64,000 nucleotides of DNA, taken from positions 1,736,001 through 1,800,000 of the forward strand of contig JAWHQI010000328.1 of NCBI GenBank assembly GCA_033032865.1, written 5' to 3'. This DNA comes from Dactylorhiza incarnata (Eukaryota; Streptophyta; Magnoliopsida; Asparagales; Orchidaceae). Within the stretch, counting starts at the first letter, position 1. Each line of letters starts with the position of its first letter. A program made the position numbers and the translations under genes. Below are positions 21,001 to 31,802 of the stretch, one piece after another. The notes beneath the pieces were generated by a model. The model was not told the origin of the DNA. It saw nothing but the letters and a program-made list of their open reading frames with translations, and did no database searches.

Positions 21001-22702
21001 ATGTTGGTTCACCTTTCTTGAATCCTTTAGCCAACTGCATGGCCGATAACTGTTTCGGCCCCTCTTTTGCTGGTCCTTGCACCGTAGGAACCATGCAAGC
21101 GTTTCCTTCCTCCAAGAGGCAAACCGAGCGTTGTGCCGGCCTGACGATGGCTTGCATCCTCTCCAAGAAGTCCATCCCAAGTACGACCTTGAAGTCATCC
21201 ATGGGTGCGATTGAGAAGTCCACCCGACCCTTCCAGGTGCCCATGCATAGCTCTACATGGCGTGCGACTCCTTCAAGTGGTTTTGCCTGACCGTTCACGG
21301 TCTTGATCCAACCTCCGCCCTTCACAACCTGCAAGCCCAACCTCTTGGATTCTCCTTCGGTCATGAAGTTGTGTGAAGCTCCTGTGTCGATCAAGGCTTT
21401 TGTAGCCTTCCCCTTGACGACCGCTTCCACATACATCAGCCCCTTGCTTGATGTGGCTTTCGTTGGCTGCACGTTCAAAGCATTTAGTAATTGCAATGAA
21501 CTCATTTGAGAAGTACCTTCTTCTGGTGGAGTAATATTCTCCGCCATAGCTGCCAATGACCTGAGCTTTGGACAGCTGCTCATAGGATGTGGCCCCTTGC
21601 ACACATAACATCCGCCTTTGGGTGCGAAGTACTTCTTCCTTTCCTCGAATTCCTTCCTTGGATCGGGCAAAGTCTTTGATACTCCTTTGAAGTGCGCCGA
21701 CTTGTTGTCTCGCCGGTCTCCCCCACCTTTTCCATAGCCTACCTTGTCCTTCTTCTCCTTGATAGGATTTGGTTGACGCTGGAACTCAATAAGAGACTCG
21801 GCGATGGCAATAGCATCTCGGGTGGTCCTTGGGTCCTTCCTCTTGACCTCTTGTTTCACCCAATTTTGTAGCCCATCGATGAAGTTGAAGAGAAGGATAT
21901 GTTCGGGGACATCGAATACCTGGAGTGATAAAACGGTGAACTCCTTGACATAGTCTCCGATACTTCCCTTTTGCCTCAACTCCCTAAGCTTCCGCAAGTT
22001 TTCATCCTTCACATTCTCGGGGATGAAGTTCCTTCTTAACTCTTGCTTGAAGTCCTCCCAAGTATCGATCCGGTAGAGTCCCTTTGCAATATCTGCTTGG
22101 ATTTTCCTCCACCACAAGGAAGCAAGGTCCTCCAAGTAATAACCAGCATGGCGTACCTTTAGTGCCTCGTCTGTGATGTCATATCCTTCCAAGTATTTCT
22201 CCATGTGCCAAAGGAAGTTCTCCACCTCCAACGCATCTCGCTTTCCCGCAAACTTCTTGGGTTTGGGCACATCAAGCTTTGCATTTACCATGGCTGCACC
22301 ATTCCCACCATTTCCACCATTGGTAGCACCTCGCCTACGCAAGTCATCCACTTCGTTTTCAAGACTTGTGAGGCGCTCTTCCAAGTCGCTTATGATGGTA
22401 TCAAAAGCGCCTTCCGACGTGCCCATAGTTTGCTCCTTGAGATGGTCAAGATCCGCCTGCAACTTCTCTTGCTCAACATGAAAAGTGTCAAAGTACTTGC
22501 ATATTTGATCCACTTTCCGATGAAGGGTAAGATGCGCCTCCCGTAGAGCTTCAAATTCAGCTGGATCAACCATATTTTGCTCCGAGCTGGAACCATCGCG
22601 ACCCTTGCTTTGGTCCCTCTTGTTCCTTCTATCTCTTTTCTCCTCGGCTGCCCTGTCATGCTCATCAATAATGCTTGAGTTGTTGTTCCCTTCCAAAGCC
22701 AT
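18098..22702 (-). CDS. E4 gag-pol polyprotein, 1534 codons, uninterrupted
   Basis: The frame is open from the LTR, but the ATG at 22702 (MALEGNNN) just after the primer-binding site is the likely start; the upstream ATG at 22897 lies in the LTR. From 22702: coiled-coil N-terminus (about 45-125), retrotransposon gag (about 150-300), a zinc knuckle variant C-x2-C-x3-H-x4-C (365-377), protease LIDTGASH (DTG 439-441), RT with MPFGLTNAP and YLDD (776-779), RNase H (HTDAS, D 925), integrase HHCC (H1108, H1115, C1145, C1148), catalytic D1178, D1238 and E1274 with 35 residues between the last two, a GPF-type module near 1414, and a chromodomain (about 1475-1525; YLIKWKG, ATWE). It makes the particle, copies RNA and integrates the element. 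No stop or frameshift; potentially functional. Confidence 0.93.
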   Translation of the reverse strand: MALEGNNNSSIIDEHDRAAEEKRDRRNKRDQSKGRDGSSSEQNMVDPAEFEALREAHLTLHRKVDQICKYFDTFHVEQEKLQADLDHLKEQTMGTSEGAFDTIISDLEERLTSLENEVDDLRRRGATNGGNGGNGAAMVNAKLDVPKPKKFAGKRDALEVENFLWHMEKYLEGYDITDEALKVRHAGYYLEDLASLWWRKIQADIAKGLYRIDTWEDFKQELRRNFIPENVKDENLRKLRELRQKGSIGDYVKEFTVLSLQVFDVPEHILLFNFIDGLQNWVKQEVKRKDPRTTRDAIAIAESLIEFQRQPNPIKEKKDKVGYGKGGGDRRDNKSAHFKGVSKTLPDPRKEFEERKKYFAPKGGCYVCKGPHPMSSCPKLRSLAAMAENITPPEEGTSQMSSLQLLNALNVQPTKATSSKGLMYVEAVVKGKATKALIDTGASHNFMTEGESKRLGLQVVKGGGWIKTVNGQAKPLEGVARHVELCMGTWKGRVDFSIAPMDDFKVVLGMDFLERMQAIVRPAQRSVCLLEEGNACMVPTVQGPAKEGPKQLSAMQLAKGFKKGEPTYLATIKEEDGDTSEEVPPIIADVWARNEDIMPAELPLKLPPRRLVDHKIELEQGTKPPAKAAYRMAPPELEELRKQLQVLLESGMIRPSKAPFGAPVLFQKKKDGTLRLCTDYRALNKVIIKNKYPIPLIADLFDMLGKAKIYSKLDLQKGYHQVRIAEGDEPKTTCVTRYGSFEWMVMPFGLTNAPATFCTLMNQIFHPYLDKFVVVYLDDIVVYSNSIEEHVEHLSRVFQVLRENELYVKRSKCSFGQEEIHFLGHVIGHGSLRMDMAKIKAIDEWEPPTKVPDLRSFLGLVNYYRRFIKDYSRRAVPLTDLLKKSKAWLWTEECQSAFEDLKAAVCTEPVLALPDFSKRFELHTDASDFAIGGVLMQDGHPLAFESRKLNEAERRYTVQEKEMTAIIHCLQVWRHYLLGAQFTIKMDNVETTYFQTQKKLTAKQARWQDFLAEFDFVMEHKAGKTNVVADALSRKAELTAMSTANGELLDIIRQGLKEDPLAMQLMELAKEGQARRFWVEDELLYTKGRRLYIPKWENLRRDLIKECHNTKWAGHPGQKRTLALMEESYFWPRMRDEVELYVKTCLVCQQDKVDNKQPAGLLEPLPIAEHPWESVTLDFINALPKSEGFRSILVVVDRFSKYGTFIPSTRDTSVEETARLFFKNVVKYWGLPKSIISDRDPRFTGKLWRELFTLLGSELNFSTSFHPQTDGQTERVNSLLERYLRHFVSSNQRDWVKLMDVAQFSYNLQRSEANGRSPFELATGRQPLTPHTLATMADDGRSPGAWRMAKSWEEQTDIARVCLKKARKRMKKWADSKRRMVEYTVGDKVMVKLLPQQFKALRSLHKGLVRRYEGPFPVIARVGKVSYRLDLPNSLKIHPVFHVSMLKPYHEDHEDLQRSTSHRAPPVMTKSFDREVDEVLTKRTVRRRGMQPSTQYLIKWKGRPESEATWESIEDLWQFKDIIQQYKATRASPG

Positions 22703-22739
22703 CTTACTCCTTGCACGAACCACGAACTCGATTCGAACC

Positions 22740-22754
22740 TGGCTTTGATACCAA
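22740..22754 (-). other. E4 primer-binding site (tRNA-iMet-like)
   Basis: The minus strand reads TTGGTATCAAAGCCA next to the 5' LTR, one base different from the initiator tRNA-Met complement TGGTATCAGAGCCA. Confidence 0.8.
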
Positions 22755-22755
22755 T

Positions 22756-23160
22756 TGTCACGGACTTGTCCCCTTGACAATGTCGCGTGCGGCCTTAGCT
22801 CCTTTCCACGCCCTCCGCAGTTAGCTAATTCAGCCTTCTCCAACACTAATCGTGGCGAGATGAAGATGAGTAAGTGAGCACTTGAAAGAGAGAGCAAGAG
22901 AGCAAGAGTGAAGAAAGTAAGAATGCTTAGATTGCTTGAATTCTTGGATGATTTACAAATGAGGGGATCTCCCCCTTATATAGGCCCCCCAAGGGGTTTC
23001 CCTCCAAAAGATGGAAGGATCTAGAATTCTCTACCTCTTTCTTGTATCTACATCTTTCAAGAATCTTCTAGACTAATCTTTAGAATTCTATGTACAAGAA
23101 TATTCTCCAAGATCCTAGATTTCTCTAGAAGTCTCCAGAGACTAACCCCAAGTCGTAACA
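22756..23160 (-). repeat. E4 5' LTR
   Basis: It reads TGTCACGGAC...GTCGTAACA, with minus-strand TATA box TATATAAG at 22975-22982, which should drive gag-pol. Confidence 0.9.
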
Positions 23161-24086
23161 GGACGCTTCTGAGGCTGGCGAGCCTTACACCCACCTGAAT
23201 TTCAACCTCGGCAGGCGTGGAGAAGACATCTATGGTCTCCCTTTGGTGACCTAGATGGAGAGTGCCCACGAGGTGACTCTAAGCTCCAACCTTCCCGCCT
23301 GGTCGGAGGATTGGGAGGACAAAGGCGAGGCTTACGACATGGCCTTTGCTATCTACGGTCGCGCGGACGCCGAAGTCCTGCCGGACGCTTCTGCCGAGTA
23401 TCTGGCTCACCAGACCTCGCGCTCCTTACTGCGATCTGCCGAGCTGGCCCATTCGTCAGCAAGGCGATTGCTTGAGTATGAAGGGGTGATCAAGACCCAA
23501 AGCAAGAAGATGATCGCCATGGGGCTCAAAGAGAAGGAGCATGAGGTACTCGCCTCCCTTCTATACTTGCTCCTGGGATACTCGCCACTTTGCCGGATAG
23601 TTTGCTTTACTGTCTGTGTTTTCCCATTTTTTGCAGGCCGCCGAGGTGGAGATGGCGAAGAAGACCTCCCAGCTGGAGAAGGAGCTGGAGGACACCCGGC
23701 TGGCCCTGGAGGCCGCCCAAGTTCGCATCATTGAGCTGGAAACTCGGCCTGCCGAGCAACAGCCAGTGGTGGCTGGCCCTTCCAGGGTCGGCAAGCAGAT
23801 TAGGATACTCGGCGATGATATGCCTCGCATTCATCGGGAGATCGCGCGAGTAACGGGGACTGTCATCCTGAGCCAACTGAAGGCGGACGACCTTCTGAAG
23901 TCGGCGGCGATGGAGCTGACAGTGGTGGACCTCATCCCGGCGCTGCTTGCCGAGGAGTCCACCTCTCCCTTGCGAGCATCTCCCCAGCTGTCTGGTGACT
24001 CCGAGGATGATGATTCCGAGGACGAGGATGACGACGATGGTGGCGACGAGCCAGATGCTGATATTGATGGCGAGGATGACGCCTAG
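23161..24086 (+). pseudogene. E3 antisense gene 2, 3' part: coiled-coil and acidic tail
   Basis: It continues the reading broken by E4. A TAG at 23252-23254 stops it; reading reopens at 23255 with a helical segment. A predicted phase-0 intron at 23546-23636 (GAG|GTACTC ... TTTTTTGCAG) joins KEKEHE to AAEVEMAKK. The last exon (23637-24086) is a coiled coil (LEKELEDTRLALEAAQ) ending in a run of Asp/Glu (GDSEDDDSEDEDDDD) and TAG. It resembles E1 677-1160 in layout, including the TAG and the intron position. The role is unknown. Confidence 0.6.
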
Positions 24087-25660
24087 TTGCCTGGGCACCC
24101 TTTTTTGTTCGCCCGACGACCTTTTGTAATCCCTTGGAAGATTCTTTTGTAATTTATACCGGATATATAAAGAAAAAAAGGGACAAGATTTTGCTCGCCT
24201 GTTTCTTCTGTCTTACTTCCTGTCTCGAATGTCGCTTAGGCTCTTAGATTCGAGGCGAGGTTGAGTGCTCGCTAGGCTCTTAGGCTCGGGGCGAGATTGA
24301 ATGCTCGCTAGGCTCTTAGGCTCAGGGCAAGATTGAATGCTCGCGCCTGCCTACTCGCACCTGTATGCTCGCATGTGTATACTCGCAGGTATATACTCGC
24401 CTATCCGGCGAGTATTACCTTCATACTCGCCTTTTCAATGGTTCCTTCTGCTTGAGTCTAGTCGTGAGGGGCACTTAGAGGGTCCCGAGGGACACATGCT
24501 CTCAAGGCCTTGCCTTGCACCTGGTGAAGAGTTCATTAGAATTATTTTAATAAAAATGGACTTTTTTTTAAGGTAAAGAGATAGGGAATGGCAGTCGGGG
24601 AGGTCGGGAGGGACACCTCTTCTCGAGGCCTACATCCTACTTGGATACCGGATGTCGATGAAGAATGTTATAAAGTAAGGAATGACGGTCGGGGTGGTCC
24701 AAGGGGACACACCATCCCGAGGTCTCCATCCTACTTGGATGCCGAAATGTCTCCATTCTTCGGTCGGTCGAATCGGTCTTGCCCTTTCCCAAAGTTGTAA
24801 TGCCGGGTTCCCGGCTTTTCCCTGGTAATCTCTTCAGTCGGATGAGAAGTGCGGTCGGTGGGAACCGCGGCCAACGTGCAAGGGGGGAGCTGATCTCGAC
24901 CGTCATCGCAGAGGCTTGGACTTAAGGGAACGCACACCCGAGGCACCATCCCATCATCCGTTCTGAGATTTAACGAGGGTTAGTTCAGAGGCTCGTGTTT
25001 CAACTTGCGGCGGTGATTGTTGATGCAGGACGACGTCAAGCAGGGAGTGGCAGTCGGGGAGGTCCAAGGGGACACACCATCCCGAGGCCTCCATCCCACT
25101 TGGATGCTGGATGCCGACCTAACCTGTTTCCTGTTGCTCAACAATTAAACGGGGAGTTTAAGCACACTTAAGCACATTAACTCGCATAATTGGAGAAAAT
25201 AATCGGAAACGCATTGCTTTGTTATGGGCTTTTTACCCCTCGAGGGTGCACAACACCTTTATTCAAGGGTCCCCTGAGCTAGTTAAATCGATCATCTCTT
25301 TGCCGAATCGGGAGGTCAGTGTCCAAACTTTTCTCCTGGCAATCTCTTCAGTCGGACGAGAAATGCGGTTGGTGGGAACCGCGGCCAACGTGCAAGGGGG
25401 AGCTGATCTCGTCCGTCATTGCAGAGGCTTGGACTTAAGGGAACGCACACCCGAGGCACTGTCCCATCATCCGTTCTGAGTTTTTACGAGGGTTAAGTCG
25501 GAGGCACATTTCCCAACCTAGCGTGGAGATCGACTATACTGGCCTTCTTCCTTAAAAGACTTTTCTGAGATAGGAAGGACTGCCTCATCCCATATTTCAG
25601 GGAGACGCAAATTTTTATTTATAAACAAATTTACAAAAGGAGGGGGCATGTACATTCCCC
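24087..25660 (+). repeat. E3 non-coding spacer with dispersed direct repeats
   Basis: No coding sequence is supported. Three copies of a block of about 75 bp (GGCAGTCGGGGAGGT ... CATCCTACTTGGATGCC) start near 24588, 24682 and 25046. Two copies of a block of about 115 bp (GGTGGGAACCGCGGCC ... CATCATCCGTTCTGAG) lie at 24855-24966 and 25370-25480. Three copies of CTAGGCTCTTAGGCTC-type words lie at 24230-24325, and TATACTCGCC/GGCGAGTATT pairs at 24380-24435. AT-rich 24150-24180 may hold the polyadenylation site of antisense gene 2. Confidence 0.65.
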
Positions 25661-26662
25661 TTAGGAATAAAACTTTTTCAGGTCATCGTCGCTCCAGGTG
25701 TTCCCTAGCAGCTCGCCTTCCTGGTTCTGCAAGCGGTATCCTCCGGTCAGGAGAGCTTCTTGGATGATGAAGGGTCCTTCCCAGTTCGGGTTGAGCTTCC
25801 CGACGGCTACTGACCTGCCTGCCGCGTCCACTTTCTTTAGGACCAGGTCACCTGCTTGGAAGTGTTTGAGGCGGACATTTTTGTCAAAATGTCTAGCCAT
25901 TCGGTGCTTGATCTCTTCTTGCCTAGCTGAGGCCAGGTCTCGGAGCTCTTCGATGTAGTCGAGGGACAGCTTCTGGGCTTCCTCATTTTCCAATCGCCAT
26001 TCTTCGTTTCCTTCTTCCGCGGCTATCACCCTTGGGCTTCTGACTTCGAACTCTACTGGAATGAGAGCTTCCGACCCATGAGAGAGCTTGAACGGTGTCT
26101 CCCCGGTGGCTGAACTAGGAGTGGTCCTCAAAGCCCAAAGGACCGAGGGGAGCTGGTCCGCCCAATTACCTCTCAAGTTCTCGACTTTCTTCTACAACAG
26201 ATTGATGATCAGCTTGTTGGCGGCCTCCACCTGACCGTTGCTCCTGGGATGGTGTACGAAGGCGAATCGAAGATCTGTTCCCAGCTGCCTGCAGAAATCT
26301 TCCAATTCCAGGCTGGCAAACTGGGGACCGTTATCGATGACGACGGCGAGAGGGATTCCAAATCTGCAGACGATCTCTCCCCAAATGAAGTTCTTCACGA
26401 CTTGAGAGGTGGTCTTGGCCAAAGCCTTGGCCTCGATCCACTTGGAGAAGTAGTCGATCATGACGAGAACGAACTTCCTCTGGCCACTTGCTCGAGGGAA
26501 AGGGCTGATCAAGTCCATCCCCCATATGGCAAATAGCCATGGTGCGGTGATTGATCGGAGCTGCTGGGCTGGCTACAACTGGAGGGGGGCGAAGAGCTGG
26601 CACTTATGACACTTCTTCGAGAAGGTCTCGGCATCCTTTCGGATGGTAGGCCATAAGTAACC
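25661..26662 (-). pseudogene. E3 integrase
   Basis: This is a single minus frame with in-frame stops. After a TAA at about 26660 come the zinc-binding C-x2-C (KCHKCQLF) and a TAG; then the core with MIDYFSKW, VIDNGPQF and, after the usual spacing, VEAANK, giving catalytic D, D and E. Another TAG (about 26189-26191) precedes the C-terminal part (25661-26176; GDLVLKK, NWEGPF). The protein would insert the cDNA into chromosomes. Stops, not frameshifts, inactivate it. Confidence 0.85.
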
Positions 26663-27412
26663 TTATCTCAGGATCCTTTGCTCTAAAGTGCGAGTCCCAG
26701 AATGACTTCCACACTCTCCCGAGTGGATCTCTTCCAACACTCGAGGTACTTCATCTTCAGAGACACATCTGGCTAGGGGGCCTGAGATAGTTTTGCAGTA
26801 CAGCTCTCTGTTTTGCAGTAAATAGTATGCCGCCTTGTACCAGAATCTTCTTTGATCACCTTCGTCCGCCGGGAGCTGGCCGCTGACCAGGAAAGCCACA
26901 AAGGGATCCATCCACGAAGGGTGTTGCTCGATCTCCATCATCTCTCCTTCTTCAATGGATGGATGGAAGAGTTCGGTAATGGTTCCACCAGCCCTCGGCC
27001 CATACTTGGCTAAGCGATCTGCTGCCGAGTTCTCCTCTCTCGGCACGTGCTCGACGAAAAAGGACTTGAAGCATCCAATCATCCCTTTCACCTTTACCAA
27101 GTACTTCTGCAGGATGGTGTTGCGCACCTCGAACTCGCCTCGAATCTGCGACGCGACCACCATCGAATCCGTGAAAGCCCGGACATCACGGATCCCCAAC
27201 TCCTTGGCAAGGCGCAAACCTGCCACTATGGCCTCGTACTCTGCTTGGTTGTTTGTGACGGGGAAGAGGATCTCGACGTCTTGCTCGATCCTTGTTCCTT
27301 GTGGGCTGACGAGCACGATGCCCACCCCCACAGAACTTTTTCCCAAAGCTTCGTCCACAAACATCTTCCATGGGATCGGATTAAGAGCTTCTTCGCCTGG
27401 CTCCGTTTCCAC
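26663..27412 (-). pseudogene. E3 second RNase H (archaeal-like, Tat-specific)
   Basis: It is in frame with RT-RH but separated by a TAG at 27413-27415. It shows MFVDEA (first Asp), NNQAEYEAIVAGL (Glu), RAFTDSMVV (Asp) and NSAADRLAKYG (last Asp): a complete RNase H catalytic set in addition to the RNase H behind RT. A second, archaeal-type RNase H domain is a known mark of Tat elements. About 250 residues; it ends in a TAA before integrase. Confidence 0.85.
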
Positions 27413-29029
27413 CTAGAAGTCAGCCAGGAAGTCTGCTACTGCCTGGGCCTTGATAGCCACCCGGTGGGAGAAGGAAATGTCAAACTCGCTGAGTTCTACC
27501 GACCATATCGCTAACCTCCCAGAATGTTCCACTCCCTCTAGGACATTTCGGAGAGGATGATCAGTCACAACCTGAATGGAGTGAGCTTGAAAGTAAGGCC
27601 GGAGCTTCCGCGCTGACACCACCAGGGCGAACGCGAGCTTCTCCAGGATCGGATATTTCAACTCCACCTTCTTCAACACCTGACTGACATAGTAGATGGG
27701 CAGCTGCTTCCTTCCTTCCTCTCGGACCAACACAGAACTCACTGCTTCTGCTCCTACTCCTAGGTAGACGAGCAGGTCTTCGCCTTCCTTTGGGCTCTGA
27801 AGGAGAGGTGTTTGAGTCAACTGCTCCTTCAGTCTTTCGAACGTCGTCTCACATCCATCGGACCACTCGAAGCTTTCAGTTTTGCGGAGTGTCTTGAAGA
27901 ATGGAGAGCACTTCTCACCGGCCTTTGAGAGGAAGCGGCTAAGACCCGCCAACCTTCCTGTCAACCGTTGGACTTCCTTCATCGTCTTTGGGGACGGCAT
28001 CTCCAGGATCGCCCTAACCTTGTCGGGGTTAGGCTCTACTCCCTCCGGGGTAAGGAGATGTCCCAGTAACTTTCCTCTTCCTGCTCCGAAGACGCACTTC
28101 GCTGGACTGAGTCTCATCTTGAATTTCCTCAGCGTTGCGAAGGTCTCCACCAGATCAGCCACGTGTTCCTGGACGCTCTTGCTTTTGATCAAGAGGTCAT
28201 CCACGTACACTTCCAGGTTCCTCCCCTTTTGTGCCTTGAAGATGTGGTCCATCATCTGCTGGTAGGTGGCTCCCGTATTCTTCAAACCAAAGGGCATCAT
28301 CTTGTAGCTGTAGCAGCCATCATCGGTGATGAAGGAGACATTGCGGTAATCGGGGGGATGCATCCGGATCTGGTGATATCCTGAAAACGCATCAAGAAAA
28401 CTCATCACAGAAAAACCGACGGCTGAATCAACCAACGCGTCGATTCGAGGCAGGGGATAACAATCCTTCGGGCAGCTTTTATTCATCAAGGAAAAGTCAA
28501 CACACATTCTCCAGCTACCCCCCGTTTTCTTCACCATTACAACATTGGAGACCCAGCCTGGGTACTGGATCTCCGATACAAAGCCTGCATCGAGCAGTTT
28601 TTTCACCTCCTCCCGGATTGGCTTGGCAAGGATGGTGGCGGTCCTCCTCTTCTTCTGGTGGACGGGCTGGACCGCGGGATCCAGGTTGAGGCGATGACAT
28701 GCAACCTCAGGGTCGACTCCTGGCATCTCGGCTGCACTCCAAGCGAAGATGTCGACGTTCTTTTGCAGACACGCCGCCATCTCGATCTTCTCCTCCGTCT
28801 TTAGCGATCCGCCGATCTTCAGCAACCCAGGTACTCCCTCTGCGGAGAGTACCTTGATTTCTTCAACTTCTTCGGCCACCTCCAGCCTGGCCGGGCTCTC
28901 CAGCACCCTTCCGAACTCTTCTGCGTCAGCCATCCAGCTGATGGTGCTGACGACGCTGAGATAGCACTCCCGCACGGCTCTTGGATCGCTCCTGATCCTC
29001 ACCTGGACGTCTCCCTTGCAGTACTTCAA
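27413..29029 (-). pseudogene. E3 reverse transcriptase and RNase H
   Basis: This is an open stretch of 538 residues. RT has VFAWSAAEMPG near the start, YHQIRMHP, MPFGLKNTGATYQ and the catalytic YVDD (in NLEVYVDDLLIK). It is followed by the connection and a first RNase H (YLGVGAEAV, YPILEKLA, VVTDHPLRN). The domain is intact but bounded by an in-frame TGA near 29106 and a TAG at 27413. It copies the element RNA into DNA in the cytoplasmic particle. Confidence 0.9.
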
Positions 29030-29605
29030 GCACTGATGGTAGGAAGATGGGACGACCTTGAAGGCGTTGAGAAGCGGCCTCCCAAAGATAGCCCTGTAAC
29101 AGCTCGGGGCGTCGACGATAACAAATCAATAGTTGATGGAGGTGCCACCGAGCGTTACAAGGAGGTCTGCTCCTCCTTCCACTTCCTTCTTCTCTCCGGA
29201 GAAGCCGAAGAGGGGACCATCAGCTCCTCGAACCCTTGCTGCTCCGACTCCCAGTCCGCTAAACGTCCCCTTGAAGATAACGTTTACGGAGCTACCGCTA
29301 TCGATCAGGATACGATCAACGGTGAAGTCCTCCACTGCGGCTTGAATCACGAGGGCAACATGGAAGGGATTCTCATTCCCTAGCATGTCCTCCTCAGAAA
29401 AGGTGATCTCCTCCATCGGGGGTGGTGCTTGCGAGGTCGAGGAGACACTCCTGCGGTAGATCTGATGGAGGCTCCCCTTGCGGGAAGCTTCCAGCCCCGC
29501 TCCCCCATGGATTACTCCGACTCTGCCTCCCTGAACTAGGTCTCCCCGACCTCCCTGGTCGACCCGGTCTTCGTTCCTCCTTCGAACGACGGCAGCCTGC
29601 CCTGC
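29030..29605 (-). pseudogene. E3 protease
   Basis: The frame is the same as RT. The active site is ILIDSGSSVNVIF (DSG), then PLFGFSGEKKEVEGG. One TGA (about 29106) lies between protease and RT and one TAG (about 29603) between the gag knuckle and protease. Confidence 0.82.
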
Positions 29606-31074
29606 CTACGGCTCGGCGGGGGCCTCTATCCTCCGCTGCTCCCCTCCACCTTCTCCTGCTGCTAGCCTCCTCCGGGCTTCACAAAAGTCTGGGCAGGCAG
29701 CCATGGCATGTCCCTCCGCCTGGTGGAAGTCACAGTAGAGGGGAACCTCTTCTGCTTGACGCCTCCTCTGCTTCTGCTTCTTCCTTCCTTGACGGCGGCC
29801 ACGCCTGGCTACCGCCATCGCTTCGTCTCTCCTCCTCTCCTGACGCCTCTCCGGCTGGCGAAAAGGCCTTATCTCCGGGGATCTCCCCCTTTGATCCCGA
29901 TGCTGGTGCTGTCCAGCCGGCCTCCATGGTGGCCGGTTGACGGGGACCAGATAGCGCCTTTCCTCCTCCTGACGCTCCGGGGACTCGACGGGCCTCCTCT
30001 CGATGCTCCTCCTGGCTTCCTTCCTCCTGGGCTCATCCCTCTTCTTCTCTTCTCTTCTCTCCTCCTTTCTTCTCGCCGCTCCAGCCTCTTCTTTTCCTCC
30101 CTCTGGGGCTCTCCTCTCTTCCTTTTCTCAGGGATCCCATCCCTCTCTCCTTCCTCGCCTCTGGTCACCTGTGCCAGCCTCGCCAAGAAGTCAGGGTTGG
30201 AAGCCTCTCTTCGGACAAACTTGTTGGCCCACTGAATGAGGTTGTCGTAGGAGTAGGGAGGATTCTCGCTGAGCTCCAACTTGAAGAGACCTTGACTTAT
30301 AACGAACGTCAAGGCCAGCAACAGGATTTTGCTATCCACCTCCTGGATCTGCAGAACCTCCTCCTGAAAGCGCTCGATATAGGGTCCCAATGCCTCGTCC
30401 GACCTTTGTACCAAATAGAACAGGGCCGTTGCCTCCTTCTTCAGCTTCCGGGCCGTGTCGAACCGGGTCGTCAGCCCACGGCACAGGTCTTCAAAGCAGT
30501 AGATCGAGCCGGTGGGCAACTGGTGGAACCAGTCCCAATCCTTTGCACGGAAGGTGATGGCAAACAACCTGCACTTGAAGGCGTCCGACATGGTTCGGAT
30601 AGAGACTATATCCTCGAACCATTGGATGTGCCGGACGGGGTCCTCCTTCCCCGAATAGTAATTCAAGACGGGGTCCCTGAACCCTTCTGGCACTGGCGCG
30701 GCAAGGATCTCCTCGCAGAAGGGGCGAGTATCACCTCCATACTCGCCATATGGGCGAGTATCCTGGTACCTCGCCTGCTCGCCCGGCTCGCGGAAGCGAA
30801 TCCCTTGCGAGGTTGGCTGGTAGAACTGCGACCTCCTTGGTCGCTCGGTCTCATCCTCCTCGTGCTCCTTTCCTGCTCGCCGAGGGGGACTCCCTCCCTC
30901 GAACGGAACTAGGCGATGCGGCGAGGTCACCGTGACCTCGGCGCGCGGCTGAAGCAGTGCTCGCATGGTCCCCTCTATACGCTGCGCGAAGGCTTCAAAA
31001 ACTGCTAGCGTCATGAACTCGCCACTCGCGGACGGGTTGCCGACTACCTCCTCATGGTCGCCAACTGCGACCAT
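29606..31074 (-). pseudogene. E3 gag
   Basis: ATG 31074 opens MVAVGDHEEVV. The capsid region is about residues 90-290 (RHIQWFED, DWFHQLP, GSIYCFEDLC, RFQEEVLQIQEV) and is followed by a very charged Arg/Glu-rich region (REEKKRLERREERRREEKRR). The first frame stops near 29869. The zinc-knuckle-like end CDFHQAEGHAMAAC lies in another frame at 29606-29818, so one frameshift is needed. C-x3-H-x4-H-x4-C is the Tat version of the gag knuckle. The plus strand in the same place is low-complexity and is not coding. Confidence 0.82.
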
Positions 31075-31111
31075 CTCGCCTTCTTACTGAACTTTCTTCC
31101 AACGACTACGG

Positions 31112-31129
31112 TCCACGCTCACCGCACCA
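31112..31129 (-). other. E3 primer-binding site
   Basis: The minus strand TGGTGCGGTGAGCGTGGA lies three bases inside the 5' LTR. It is identical to E5 37463-37480 and one base off E1. I could not name the tRNA. Confidence 0.7.
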
Positions 31130-31132
31130 AAG

Positions 31133-31797
31133 TGTTGACGCCAGGAAAATCCTGACCTCAAGATTCGGACCGATGCAGTCAGAGGCTACTCGCCCAGTAG
31201 CCCAACGATATGGCTTGGCTGACAATGACGAAGAAGCTAGAAAAGCAACAAACAGGACCCCAGGTGCTGCGGTAGGGAGGTCCCACCACGTGCCCAGAAG
31301 CTCAAGAGAGTCTTCCCCTCCGAAACCAAAGTGGCCGAGCTTGGTACAGGGAAGGCACCGACTTGGTTGAAAGCAAGGGTGACAGGCTCGAGAGTTCGGG
31401 AAACGGGGTCCAAAAGCTCAAGTCCAGGTGCCAATCCAAGTACCCCTGGGGTCCTATTTATAGGAAAACCAAAGGGTAGGGGGGCTTTTTATAGCCCAGC
31501 CCCCAACCCGGCGACTATGGGTTACTCTACGAGTACCATGCTATAGTCGCCCATCGGGCGAGTATTGGGTGCTGCTCGCACACGCCGGGCCAATACTCGC
31601 ACAGGGCTTCTGCTGCTTCCTGCGCGTGCCGAGCTATTCTGGTTGATACATGCCTACCTTGCGAGTATGACCTGCATACTCGCCAGGGTCTCTTCTGTTC
31701 CTGCCTTGGACTGCTGGTCTCTGTGTTGACCTTTTGACCTTTACTTCTGTCTACGTGGCCTTGGGGGGGTCCACCCTCGGAGAATGAGGGTTGTACA
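31133..31797 (-). repeat. E3 5' LTR
   Basis: The LTR is 665 bp and the partner of 13778-14441. The minus-strand TATA-like box is at 31486-31493. GGCGAGTA/TACTCGCC words are at 31510-31690; two of them are mutated relative to the other LTR. Confidence 0.9.
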
Positions 31798-31802
31798 GCA
31801 GC

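Larger units (their letters stand above)
17678..23160 (-). mobile_element. E4: chromovirus (Ty3/gypsy), structurally complete
   Basis: The element is 5483 bp with 405-bp LTRs (17678-18082 and 22756-23160; 6 differences by my count, 1.5 percent). GGAC flanks both ends (17674-17677, 23161-23164): a 4-bp duplication, or a 5-bp one with a change. A tRNA-iMet-like primer-binding site, one open gag-pol frame, and a C/G-rich polypurine tract are present. The C-terminal chromodomain defines it as a chromovirus; size and PBS fit Reina or Galadriel clades, which I cannot separate by eye. It is inserted in antisense gene 2 of E3. Confidence 0.92.
13778..31797 (-). mobile_element. E3: Tat-type Ty3/gypsy element with antisense accessory locus
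   Basis: LTRs are at 31133-31797 (5') and 13778-14441 (3'), with a perfect TSD GCAGC (13773-13777 and 31798-31802). Minus-strand gag, PR, RT-RH, a second RNase H and IN occupy 31074-25661. Plus-strand accessory genes occupy 14621-24086. Without E4 the element is about 12.5 kb. I count about 29 substitutions between the LTRs (about 4.4 percent), against 6 in 405 for the nested E4. Domain order and the extra RNase H place it in the Tat group (Retand/Ogre-like). Confidence 0.9.

Noticed and set aside
22703..22897. N-terminal 65 residues of the long E4 frame
   Set aside because: They are encoded by the LTR and the primer-binding site; the ATG at 22702 is the natural gag start.
29422..30912. Plus-strand frames of 172-206 codons opposite E3 gag
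   Set aside because: Leu/Pro/Ser-rich shadows of the Arg/Glu-rich gag; no domain and no promoter-like sequence.
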